This document shows positions 26,288-34,076 of a stretch of 41,168 bases of DNA, piece by piece. Within the stretch, counting starts at the first letter, position 1. Every line of letters starts with the position of its first letter. The translations under genes and the position numbers were made by a program. The notes beneath the pieces are model-generated. The model did no database searches. It was not told where the DNA came from and saw only the letters and a list, made by a program, of their open reading frames with translations. Source of the stretch: Helcococcus kunzii ATCC 51366 (GTDB lineage: Bacteria; Bacillota; Clostridia; Tissierellales; Peptoniphilaceae); contig NZ_JH601088.1 in the NCBI RefSeq assembly GCF_000245755.1, positions 552,814-593,981 on the forward strand, in the 5' to 3' direction.

Positions 26288-27207
26288 ATGACTGATAAAA
26301 AAATTAAATTAAGCAAATCTGATAGAATTAAAGTTGCATTTAGACATCAATTTTTACAAAGTTCATGGAATTATGAAAGAATGCAAAATGGTGGTTGGGC
26401 ATTTTCTATGATACCTGCTATCAAAAGATTATATACTTCAAAAGATCAATAAATTGCAGCTTTAAAGAGACATTTAGAGTTCTATAATACTCATCCTTAT
26501 GTTTCATCACCAGTTTTAGGTGTAACTTTAGCTTTAGAAGAAGATAGAGCGAATGGTACTCCAATCGACGATGCAACAATACAAGGGATTAAAGTTGGTA
26601 TGATGGGACCTTTAGCAGGTGTTGGTGACCCTCTATTTTGGTTTACATTAAGACCAATTTTAGGTGCTTTAGGTGCAACTCTAGCTTTAACAGGTAATAT
26701 TTTAGGACCAATCATATTCTTCTTTGCGTGGAATATTATAAGAATTGCATTTGAATGGTACACACAAGAATTTGGATATAAAGTTGGTAGAAAAATTACA
26801 AATAACTTATCGGGCGGATTATTAGGAACAGTTACTCAAGTTGCTTCAATACTAGGTATGTTCATAATAGGAGCGTTAGTAAATAGATGGGTAAATATCT
26901 CATTTGCACCAGTTGTTTCATCTATCCAACAACAGCCAAAAACATTCATAGATTGGGCGAATTTACCAGCTGGACCTGAAGGGATTAAACATGCATTATC
27001 AATGTATGATTCAATTGGAAGCACTGCTCTTGATCCAATAAAAACAACAACTCTTCAAAATAACTTAGATCAATTAATTCCAGGTCTGCAGCACTATTAT
27101 TAACATTGTTATGTGCTAAATTGCTAAAGAAAAAAGTATCTCCTATTTTAATAATTCTAGTATTATTTGCAGTAGGTATTTTAGGACATTTAGTAGGTTT
27201 ACTATAA
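26288..27207 (+). pseudogene. manZ: Broken mannose-family PTS EIID gene
   Basis: EIID gene with a good AAGGAGG site. The N-terminus matches the family (FRHQFLQSSWNYERMQNGGW), then a TAA interrupts codon 55 (26450-26452), followed in the same frame by ALKRHLEFYNTHPYVSSPVLG and the conserved GPLAGVGDPLFW. Near 27088 one base is missing: PGL is followed in another frame by AALLLTLLCAKLLKKK and a normal hydrophobic C-terminus ending at 27207. Two independent lesions make the gene inactive. Confidence 0.9.
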
Positions 27208-27208
27208 A

Positions 27209-27571
27209 ATGGCAAGTTCATTAAATACTAAAGTAACTTATACAACTAAAGCTACATCTTATCTAAGATTAAGTAGTTACGGAAATGTTATGATAGGAAA
27301 TAATGCTTTTGAATTTTATAATGAAAAAAATCCTAATGATTTTATCCAAATTCCATGGAATGAAATTGATCACATTTCTGCAAGTGTCATTTTCAACAAA
27401 TGGATAAGTAGATTTGCAATATTTACAAAACACAATGGACACTTTACATTTTCAACAAGAAATAATAGAAGAACTCTTCGAGAAGTAAAAAAATATTTCG
27501 ATGAAAAGAAAATGCTAAAATCAATGTCTATATGGAAATATATTAAAATGAAGATGTTTAAATCAAAATAA
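27209..27571 (+). CDS. DUF956 (ManO-like) protein of the PTS operon
   Basis: Soluble protein of 120 residues of the DUF956 family, which is regularly found after mannose-family PTS genes and is called ManO in some lactic acid bacteria. Matching features are the opening NTKVTYTTKATSYLRLSSYG, IQIPWNEIDHISASV and a basic C-terminus. It is uninterrupted, although the upstream EIIAB and EIID genes are broken, and it begins two bases after the EIID remnant. Its function is not established, though regulation of the cognate PTS has been proposed. Confidence 0.82.
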   Translation: MASSLNTKVTYTTKATSYLRLSSYGNVMIGNNAFEFYNEKNPNDFIQIPWNEIDHISASVIFNKWISRFAIFTKHNGHFTFSTRNNRRTLREVKKYFDEKKMLKSMSIWKYIKMKMFKSK

Positions 27572-27621
27572 ATATTTTTAGATTAAATTAAGATACATTT
27601 ATATATCTTGATTTGAGAAAT

Positions 27622-27664
27622 AATAATGAGGTTAGATTTTTCACTAATCTCATTATTGTTTTAA
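27622..27664 (+). terminator. Terminator after DUF956 gene
   Basis: AATAATGAG (27622-27630) pairs with CTCATTATT (27649-27657) and a short T-run follows. The sequence from 27665 to 27725 is AT-rich without a gene. Confidence 0.7.
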
Positions 27665-27725
27665 ATTAAAATACTGTTAATGAATTATACTCATAAATAT
27701 ATATTATTATTATTAATATTATTTA

Positions 27726-28610
27726 TTATTTTTTTTTTTTTTTTTGCTTATTTTCAATTAATCTCTTTAAGTTATATTTTTTATATATGTCACATAAAAC
27801 TAATGATTTTGATAAATAGTCATTTGCAAATTCAGTATTTTCGATTTTTTTATAATTAATATAATTCAAATAATATAAAAACGGTAGATAAGTAAAGTTA
27901 TTTACTTCACAGCAAGTATCAATACAATTATTTGTAATTTCAATACTATAATTGAAATCTTCTTCTCTTGATTTTAGTGTTGCATATTGGATAGTAACGA
28001 TAAAATAGCTAGTATTAATCTCTTGAAGACTATTATAACAAAATTCAACAATTTCTTTATACATTAGTTTATTTCCTTGTGATAAATAAGCTTTAGATAA
28101 AGCAATTAAAGCACGTAGTTCTATAGAAGAGTAAGAAAAGTGTTTATAGTTATTTATTGTAAAATGCTTATTAGAAATCATTAGTCCAGTGAGTAAATGT
28201 TCTATAGATTTATTATAGTTTTTTTCTTTGGAATTTAAATAGTAGAATCCATAAACAAAATTATAATATTGCTTAATAAAAGGGTTTGATATTGAAATTT
28301 GTTTTAAATTATCAATTTTAATTTTTACTTCATCATATCTCTTATCAGAAATAAAATTTTCTATCTCATTTATGCTTGATTTAATATCTATATTATGGAA
28401 TTTATTATAGTCATAAAAAAGGTGTATTAATTCAATCTTGTATATATTAGATAAAGTAATAAGGTCTTCAATACTAGGGATCGAATTATTGTTTTCAATA
28501 TCGATTATTTTTCTTCTACTAATTCCTGATAAATCTGAAAGTTCAATTTGTGTAAGATTCCTCTGTATCCTTAATTCTTTTAATTTCTTAGAAAAGGCAA
28601 TTAAGTCCAT
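27726..28610 (-). CDS. RNPP-like HTH regulator with TPR-like C-terminus
   Basis: Cytosolic regulator of 294 residues. An XRE-type helix-turn-helix occupies about 5-58 (LKELRIQRNLTQIELSDLSG, then ISRRKIIDIENNN). The remaining 230 residues are helical with tetratricopeptide-like spacing of aromatic and small residues. This layout fits the RNPP/Rgg group (PlcR, PrgX, Rgg), which bind short re-imported peptides. It is divergent from a 58-codon gene for an exported peptide and from the lanthipeptide genes, so it probably controls both. The C-terminal poly-Lys comes from a 17-nt A tract (27729-27745), prone to slippage. RNPP membership is by architecture only. Confidence 0.78.
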   Translation of the reverse strand: MDLIAFSKKLKELRIQRNLTQIELSDLSGISRRKIIDIENNNSIPSIEDLITLSNIYKIELIHLFYDYNKFHNIDIKSSINEIENFISDKRYDEVKIKIDNLKQISISNPFIKQYYNFVYGFYYLNSKEKNYNKSIEHLLTGLMISNKHFTINNYKHFSYSSIELRALIALSKAYLSQGNKLMYKEIVEFCYNSLQEINTSYFIVTIQYATLKSREEDFNYSIEITNNCIDTCCEVNNFTYLPFLYYLNYINYKKIENTEFANDYLSKSLVLCDIYKKYNLKRLIENKQKKKKK

Positions 28611-28631
28611 ACTATTCTCCCTAAATATTAT

Positions 28632-28647
28632 GTGCAGATTTTTGCAC
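28632..28647. promoter_or_regulatory. Candidate operator in the divergent lanthipeptide promoter region
   Basis: GTGCA, six bases, TGCAC form a dyad 22 bp from the regulator start. The sequence between the regulator and the small peptide gene is only 101 bp and contains AT-rich -10-like motifs (TATATT) further on. Confidence 0.4.
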
Positions 28648-28711
28648 TTTTAAAAATGTTTTATTATATATTATTATATTAACATATATATTAATTGATT
28701 AGGAGTAAAAT

Positions 28712-28888
28712 ATGAAAAAAAAATTAATAAATAAAATAGTAATATATTTAGTATTTTCTATATCATTGTTAAGCATAAATTCAAAATATAATCAGAATCT
28801 TAATGTAATAATTTCAAATAGTGAAGATGATAATGGTGAATATATTACTCCAGATAATGTAAAAATTCGCAATTATTTCATTTAAATA
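28712..28888 (+). CDS. Small exported peptide, candidate pheromone precursor
   Basis: A 58-codon gene with an AGGAG ribosome site seven bases before its ATG, ending in TAG. The product has a basic start (MKKKLINK), a hydrophobic segment at about 9-22, a polar acidic middle (NSEDDNGEY) and a hydrophobic C-terminus ending FAIISFK. This is the layout of secreted pro-peptides whose C-terminal few residues are cut off and re-imported to bind RNPP regulators (PapR, SHP). It lies between such a regulator and LanKC, 21 bp before the latter. No Cys is present, so it is not another lanthipeptide precursor. A pheromone role is inferred. Confidence 0.6.
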
Positions 28889-28909
28889 GATATTAATTTA
28901 GGGGAGTTT

Positions 28910-31582
28910 ATGTCAGATTATAGGAAAGTATACCATAAACATTGTGGTAATAATAAATTTTATATAAATAAAAAGTATAATGGAGAAGAAAAACTTTTTG
29001 AAAAAATAAAAAATATGTTTAATTGGAATAATACATATTCTATTAAAAAGTTTCCTTGGAGGATAATCCATTTCAATGAAAATGTTTCAAGAAAAATAAC
29101 GGCCGGTTGGAAAATACATATATCTTCAACTAAAGAAAATTATATGGAAGTATTATATAAATCAATTAAATATTTAATTAATAATAGAATTGACTTTAAG
29201 TTCATATCATCGGAAAATGGTTACCTATATATTAACAGCAAACAAATAAGTACAGTTTCGTCTGGAAAATTTATAACAATTTATCCAAGAGAGCATGAAT
29301 TTTTAAAAGTAATTGAAGATTTATATTATATTTTAGAAGGATATAATGGAAGTTATATTCTTACAGATCAAGCTTATAAAGATTCTAAAATTGTATTCTA
29401 TAGATTTGGTGAACACTATCCGATTAATACAATAAATAAATTTGGAAATATAGAAAATATAATTTTAACTTATAATGGTGAATTTGATAAAGACATTCGT
29501 GAGCCTTATTATAAGGAGTATGATTGGACTGAAAAATATAACTTTGAGTACGATGAGAATGAAATATCGAATTTAATTAATAAGTATGATATTAAAGAAA
29601 TAATTTCAAGTGGTGGTGCAATGACATCATTTTTAGGTTACAACAGGATAAACGGTGATAAATGTTTTATTAAAGAAGCAAGGCAATTTTCTGGATTAGA
29701 TGATAAAAATAAATATTCTCAATATAGAATTAGAAAAGAATATGAATATCTTAATAATTTATCAGGTAAAAATTATGTCCCGGTAGTAATTGATTTTATT
29801 GAAGAAGGGGGAAATTCATACCTTGTGGAAGAGTTTATTGAAGGACAAAATTTAATACAATGGTTAAATTTAAATAATTTTTTATTTAAGCCATATAAAA
29901 CAGAAGAATATATTTATCAATATATAAAAAGAATAGATAAAATCCTACAAAATATTGTAAATATTTTTATAGATTTAGATAAAAATGATATATATATTAA
30001 TGATATTTCCCCAAATAATATTATTATATGCGATAATGATGATGTAAAAATTATTGATTTTGAATATGCATATTCAAAAAATAGTGATGACATAGCTAAT
30101 GTATTTACTCCTGGTTATGATTCCAAATTATATTCACATTATAGAGAAAAAGAGCTAGATAAGTTTAGAAAAATTATTTTATTTTTATTTTTCCCATTTA
30201 CAAATATGTATGATCTAAATGAGGATAAATTCAAAGAGATAATTCTATGGTTTTATAAAAACTATAGTAAGTATTTAAATAATTTTATTAAAAAAGTGTT
30301 AAAAATGTTAATAGTCAATGATTTGCCAGAATTTCTTGACTATATTATTTACGATGATAACAAAATTAAATTTTCGTTTGTTAATATAAGAGATAAAATT
30401 AATAATGCACTTATTAAAACCTCATTTAATGAAATCATAAATAATGCAAGTTTTGAGGAATCGAATGAATATATATTTCCATCTGATGTAGAAGTATTTT
30501 ATACCAATAAATTTGGTTTAAAAGTAGGTGCTTTAGGAGTATTATGGGGATTAGATTATTTATCTAATTCAAATCAATATTTAAATAATGTTCAGATAAA
30601 GGATTTTATAAGAAAATCCGTTAATTACTGCATAGCAGGAATAATTAATAATATATATCCTCAAAAAGGTTTAGATGTTGGATACTATGGTATGGCATTA
30701 GCGTTATTAGAATTGGGGAAAATTGATTCAGCAAAATATATCCTAAATATAGCTAATAGTTTAGATTATGAGTATAATAACACCATGTCATATGGGAATT
30801 CTGGGCAATTAATTACTAATATTAAGTTTTATAATGTTACTAAAAACAAAGTTTATAAGGATACATCAGATCTATTAGGTAAACATTTAATTAATTCACT
30901 TTTACCTATCGAATATACTGGTATAGGAGAAGGTAATACAGGTATTGCATTAGCTTTATTTTATTATTTTTTATTAACAAAAGATATAACTTTATTAGAA
31001 ATAATAGAAAGTAAATATAAACTCGATATTGATAAATTTGATTATTATAATTACTATCATAATAATTTTCAATTTTTAAATACAAAATATGAAGAAAAAA
31101 AATTGATGTTTTCTCCCTATGTGTATGATGGCACTGCAGGTATTGGAATGCTATTGGTTAGATTATATATAGTAACAAAAAAACGAGATTATTATGAAGA
31201 ATTGATTAGAATCATAAAATTTATGGATATTGAGGTAACATATATGGCTACTTATTCTAAAGGGTTGTCTGGTATCTTAGATTTCTTATTGGATTGTCTT
31301 TATGTGGTGGAAGATTATGATGTACTAGATTTTTTAATTAATTTAATAAAAAGAGTATCTAATAGTATTATGTTATTTTACTCAAAAGAAAATAAGTTAT
31401 TTTTAGGAGAGCAATTATTTCGTCTTTCTACAGATTTATATTCAGGTAGTTTAGGGATAATAATTGTATTAAAAAGATATATTCGTTTGATAGAAGAAAA
31501 AATATTAGAACCCAGTTTCTTTTTTTATTTAGATAAAGATTTTAATATTTTTTCTGATAAAAAAATATATTTTAATTTTTAG
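28910..31582 (+). CDS. lanKC: Class III lanthipeptide synthetase (LanKC)
   Basis: Trifunctional cytosolic enzyme of 890 residues that phosphorylates Ser/Thr of the precursor, eliminates phosphate and adds Cys thiols. The N-terminal lyase-like region covers about 1-220. The kinase-like domain covers about 225-500: loop SSGGAMTSFLG, Lys near 254 in CFIKEA, catalytic loop NDISPNNII (Asp near 364) and DFE near 382 instead of DFG. The cyclase-like domain runs from about 527 to 890 with GLKVGALGVLWGL, SYGNSGQ, GIGEGNTGIA, YDGTAGIG and SKGLSGI repeats. No Cys-Cys-His zinc motif (CHG) is seen, which points to class III rather than IV. It has an AGGGGAG site and three precursor genes directly downstream. 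Confidence 0.9.
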   Translation: MSDYRKVYHKHCGNNKFYINKKYNGEEKLFEKIKNMFNWNNTYSIKKFPWRIIHFNENVSRKITAGWKIHISSTKENYMEVLYKSIKYLINNRIDFKFISSENGYLYINSKQISTVSSGKFITIYPREHEFLKVIEDLYYILEGYNGSYILTDQAYKDSKIVFYRFGEHYPINTINKFGNIENIILTYNGEFDKDIREPYYKEYDWTEKYNFEYDENEISNLINKYDIKEIISSGGAMTSFLGYNRINGDKCFIKEARQFSGLDDKNKYSQYRIRKEYEYLNNLSGKNYVPVVIDFIEEGGNSYLVEEFIEGQNLIQWLNLNNFLFKPYKTEEYIYQYIKRIDKILQNIVNIFIDLDKNDIYINDISPNNIIICDNDDVKIIDFEYAYSKNSDDIANVFTPGYDSKLYSHYREKELDKFRKIILFLFFPFTNMYDLNEDKFKEIILWFYKNYSKYLNNFIKKVLKMLIVNDLPEFLDYIIYDDNKIKFSFVNIRDKINNALIKTSFNEIINNASFEESNEYIFPSDVEVFYTNKFGLKVGALGVLWGLDYLSNSNQYLNNVQIKDFIRKSVNYCIAGIINNIYPQKGLDVGYYGMALALLELGKIDSAKYILNIANSLDYEYNNTMSYGNSGQLITNIKFYNVTKNKVYKDTSDLLGKHLINSLLPIEYTGIGEGNTGIALALFYYFLLTKDITLLEIIESKYKLDIDKFDYYNYYHNNFQFLNTKYEEKKLMFSPYVYDGTAGIGMLLVRLYIVTKKRDYYEELIRIIKFMDIEVTYMATYSKGLSGILDFLLDCLYVVEDYDVLDFLINLIKRVSNSIMLFYSKENKLFLGEQLFRLSTDLYSGSLGIIIVLKRYIRLIEEKILEPSFFFYLDKDFNIFSDKKIYFNF

Positions 31583-31598
31583 GAAGGGGGGTGAAATT

Positions 31599-31703
31599 GT
31601 GAAAACTTTGAGAAATTTACAAAAATTGCCAAAAGAAGTAAATAGAATTGAAATGGCAATAAGTTGTACATCATGTGGAGAGGGTAGTTGTAACGGAAAT
31701 TAA
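31599..31703 (+). CDS. Lanthipeptide precursor 1
   Basis: Encodes 34 residues with a GTG start after GGGGGGTGA, 16 bp behind LanKC. The leader MKTLRNLQKLPKEVNRIEM carries an LxxLQ helix motif as in class III leaders. The core region is ISCTSCGEGSCNGN with Ser22, Thr24, Ser25, Ser30 and Cys23, 26, 31. S22-x2-S25-x5-C31 fits a labionin-type pattern. Identity with copies 2 and 3 is high throughout. Cleavage site unknown. Confidence 0.9.
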   Translation: MKTLRNLQKLPKEVNRIEMAISCTSCGEGSCNGN

Positions 31704-31713
31704 GGAGGAAATA

Positions 31714-31818
31714 ATGAAAAAATTGAGAAGTTTACAAAAATTACCAAGAGAAGTGAAAAGAATTGAAATAGCAATAAGCTGCACATCATGTGGAGCAGGA
31801 AGCTGTAACGGAAATTAA
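31714..31818 (+). CDS. Lanthipeptide precursor 2
   Basis: Encodes 34 residues, ATG after AAGGAGG, 10 bp behind copy 1. The leader is MKKLRSLQKLPREVKRIEI and the core region AISCTSCGAGSCNGN. Compared with copy 1 the core differs only at Glu28 to Ala (CGEG to CGAG). The start-to-start distance to its neighbours is 115 bp, so the genes are a tandem duplication. Confidence 0.92.
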   Translation: MKKLRSLQKLPREVKRIEIAISCTSCGAGSCNGN

Positions 31819-31828
31819 GGAGGAGATA

Positions 31829-31933
31829 ATGAAAAAATTGAGAAGTTTACAAAAATTACCAAGAGAGGTGAACAGAATTGAAATAGCGATAAGCTGCACA
31901 TCATGTGGAGCAGATAGCTGCAATGGAAATTAA
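31829..31933 (+). CDS. Lanthipeptide precursor 3
   Basis: Encodes 34 residues, ATG after AAGGAGG, 10 bp behind copy 2. The core region AISCTSCGADSCNGN differs from copy 2 at Gly29 to Asp. All Ser, Thr and Cys positions are conserved in the three copies; only residues 28 and 29 of the core vary. Confidence 0.92.
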   Translation: MKKLRSLQKLPREVNRIEIAISCTSCGADSCNGN

Positions 31934-31942
31934 CACAAAATA

Positions 31943-32042
31943 ATAAAAAATATAAATCTTCTCAAAACCATTTTAAAGAGTAAATAAATTGGTAAAAAGC
32001 ATAAATTTTACAAAATGTAGAGAAGATAGCTGTTATAATTAA
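31943..32042 (+). pseudogene. Decayed fourth lanthipeptide precursor
   Basis: A fourth repeat of the precursor unit begins 114 bp after copy 3. The start ATG is ATA, the ribosome site is lost and the frame shifts once in the leader. The last part still reads RVNKLVKSINFTKCREDSC followed by YN and TAA, aligned with REVNRIEIAISCTSCGADSC of copy 3. Two of the three Cys are left. It is not translated as a precursor. Confidence 0.75.
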
Positions 32043-32053
32043 AAATCTTGATT

Positions 32054-32099
32054 TAGATAATCTTATATGAAAAACTATAATGTATAAGATTATCTATTT
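32054..32099 (+). terminator. Hairpin between precursor genes and exporter gene
   Basis: TAGATAATCTTATA (32054-32067) is a perfect 14-bp inverse of TATAAGATTATCTA (32083-32096), loop 15 nt, followed by TTTT. It could end most transcripts after the precursors and let some read into the ABC gene. Confidence 0.72.
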
Positions 32100-32132
32100 T
32101 AATATATAATCCTAACAATGAAAGGATAAATT

Positions 32133-33725
32133 ATGAAAATTATAAATATGTTAAATAAAAAAATATTAGTACTATATATTATTTTGGCGGTCTTGATGTC
32201 TTTTGATAATTTAGTTTTGCCAATGGCAGTAGAAAATATTATTAAAGCTGCAGAAAGTTCAGATGTAAATAGGTTAAAGTATGTAGTAATAATTAGCACA
32301 TTAACTTGGATATTATCTAAAACTTTATCTTATCTTTTTAATAGAAATAAACACAAGCTTTCTGAAAATTATCAAATTACAATGAAATCAAAATTATATA
32401 ACGCTTTTATTAATTTAAATATTAGTCCAGAAAGTTTTCAAAATATTATATATAAAGATATTAATTTGATTGAAGAAAATTATCTAAATTCAATTTTTGG
32501 AGTAATAGTATGTGTTTTTTTATCAAGTATATCTTTAGTCTATATGTTTCAATTGGATTTTTATCTATCCTTAGTATTTATTATAATGGCGATTTTTCCT
32601 GTAATATTTTCAGGAGTATTTGATAAAAAAATTATTTCATTAGGTGAAATTGTTTCTATAAATAATGAAAAATATATAAAAGATATAAATGAAAATATTA
32701 AGGGGATCCAAATACTTAAATATTATCAAAGAAAAGACTATTTTAAGGAAAAGAATTTTACAATATTAAATAATTTAGAAAATTCGAATTTTAAGAAAAA
32801 AGAACTTTTGAGTAGAGTAACAATGTATGTATTAATAATTTATGGATTTTCTTATATATTACCAATAGGATATGGAGCATATAGAATAATACAAGGCAAA
32901 TCAACTGTAGCTGCATTGATGGGAATATATTTAATAGCGGATAAAGCTATATCTCCATTAACTAGTATTGCATCATATTTTAATTCAATGAAATCTGTAA
33001 AAACTATTAAAGATAAATTGACTAAAACAATTGAACAGTCAATTGAATTAGAAAATGCGAATATAGGTTCTGAAATTGAAGATATTGTAACATTAGAATT
33101 AAATTCTGTAGGTATAGGTTATGGATTTGAATTATTTAATATTAGTGAAGTAATTAGTAAAGGAGAAAAAATTCTACTAATTGGAGACTCTGGATCAGGA
33201 AAATCATCGTTATTTAAAACTTTATTCAAGGAAATACCTTTATTATCAGGAAGTATTAGAATCAATGGTATGGATATATCAAAGATTGAAAAGAAAAGTT
33301 TATACAAAAAGATTGGATATATTCCACAAGAAATTATTATTTTTGATGAAACTGTTAAATTTAACGTTACACTAGGGGAAAACTTTAGTGATGAAGAAGT
33401 AATCTATGTATTAAACTCTGCTGGATTTAACAGATATGATTTAGATAATTTTATAAGAAAAGAAGCTGGAGATTCAGGAAAAAACTTATCAGGAGGAGAG
33501 AAAGCGAGAATATGTGTTGCAAGAGCGTTAATTAGAAATTACAATATTCTTTTAATTGATGAGTTTTCAGCAGCTTTGGATAAAAATGTTACCAAAGAAA
33601 TTAGACGTTTATTATTGGATATGGATATTACAATAATAGAAATAGCTCATCACTATGATAAATCAGATATAAAATTATTTGATAAGATTTATGAGATAAA
33701 AAATAAGAAATTTTTAGTTAAATAA
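32133..33725 (+). CDS. lanT: ABC exporter of the lanthipeptide locus
   Basis: Half-size ABC exporter of 530 residues: a membrane domain with about six spans (1-300) fused to an ATPase domain (about 320-530). Walker A GDSGSGKSS is at 351-359, the signature LSGGEKARICVARAL near 450 and Walker B ILLIDEFSAALD near 475. There is no N-terminal C39 peptidase domain, so leader removal must come from another protease. Its position behind the precursor genes makes export of the lanthipeptide, or perhaps also of the small peptide, the likely task. It works as a homodimer in related systems. Confidence 0.88.
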   Translation: MKIINMLNKKILVLYIILAVLMSFDNLVLPMAVENIIKAAESSDVNRLKYVVIISTLTWILSKTLSYLFNRNKHKLSENYQITMKSKLYNAFINLNISPESFQNIIYKDINLIEENYLNSIFGVIVCVFLSSISLVYMFQLDFYLSLVFIIMAIFPVIFSGVFDKKIISLGEIVSINNEKYIKDINENIKGIQILKYYQRKDYFKEKNFTILNNLENSNFKKKELLSRVTMYVLIIYGFSYILPIGYGAYRIIQGKSTVAALMGIYLIADKAISPLTSIASYFNSMKSVKTIKDKLTKTIEQSIELENANIGSEIEDIVTLELNSVGIGYGFELFNISEVISKGEKILLIGDSGSGKSSLFKTLFKEIPLLSGSIRINGMDISKIEKKSLYKKIGYIPQEIIIFDETVKFNVTLGENFSDEEVIYVLNSAGFNRYDLDNFIRKEAGDSGKNLSGGEKARICVARALIRNYNILLIDEFSAALDKNVTKEIRRLLLDMDITIIEIAHHYDKSDIKLFDKIYEIKNKKFLVK

Positions 33726-33755
33726 TGATGTTGAATTTAGAAAGTAGAAAGTTAT

Positions 33756-33871
33756 GGTTCTTTGTCAAATAATGTAGATGAGGAATAAAAAATAAATATG
33801 AAGTTAGATTTTACTATAAATCAAATAAGATGTTATTCCGATTATTTAATAATATTATTTTACAAAGAACC
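33756..33871. mobile_element. MITE-like element with ISL3-type ends
   Basis: The ends GGTTCTTTGTCAAATAAT (33756-33773) and ATTATTTTACAAAGAACC (33854-33871) are inverted repeats with two mismatches. GGYTCTTTGTCAAAT-type termini are known from ISL3-family insertion sequences. The 116-bp body has no transposase and a further inner dyad (GGAATAA/TTATTCC). No clear 8-bp target duplication is visible at the flanks. It lies just beyond the lanthipeptide locus and may mark its border. Confidence 0.65.
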
Positions 33872-34076
33872 GATTATTATCTTTTAATTTATTAACAAAA
33901 TAAAAGATAATAAAACAAAAATTAATATTTAAGTTTTGAAATTCTTTCTTGAGCATCTTTATACACTTTAGAGTCAGCTCTTGCTCCAATTATAATCATT
34001 AATTGCTTCTTCAATAAAAATGAGTTTATAATTCATTCGATTTCATCCTCATCAATTGGAGAAATTTCATCAAAGT
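33872..34076 (-). other. Region with coding remnants behind amt
   Basis: On the minus strand one frame reads NFDEISPIDEDEIE and stop. An overlapping ATG (34036) then gives MNYKLIFIEEAINDYNWSKS and stop (33974-34036), and another frame continues with GARADSKVYKDAQERISKLKY. The ATGA-type overlap of a short acidic end and a YoeB-like beginning recalls a degraded toxin-antitoxin pair. An amt tail after a frameshift is also possible. No intact gene is supported. Confidence 0.3.

Noticed and set aside
24457..27207. Phase-variable or recoded PTS operon (TAA read as an amino acid)
   Set aside because: TAA is the normal stop of many intact genes here, and the operon also has a frameshift and a one-base loss. 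Decay explains all lesions.
28910..31582. Class IV (LanL) synthetase
   Set aside because: The cyclase-like domain lacks the conserved zinc-binding Cys and His motif expected for class II and IV.
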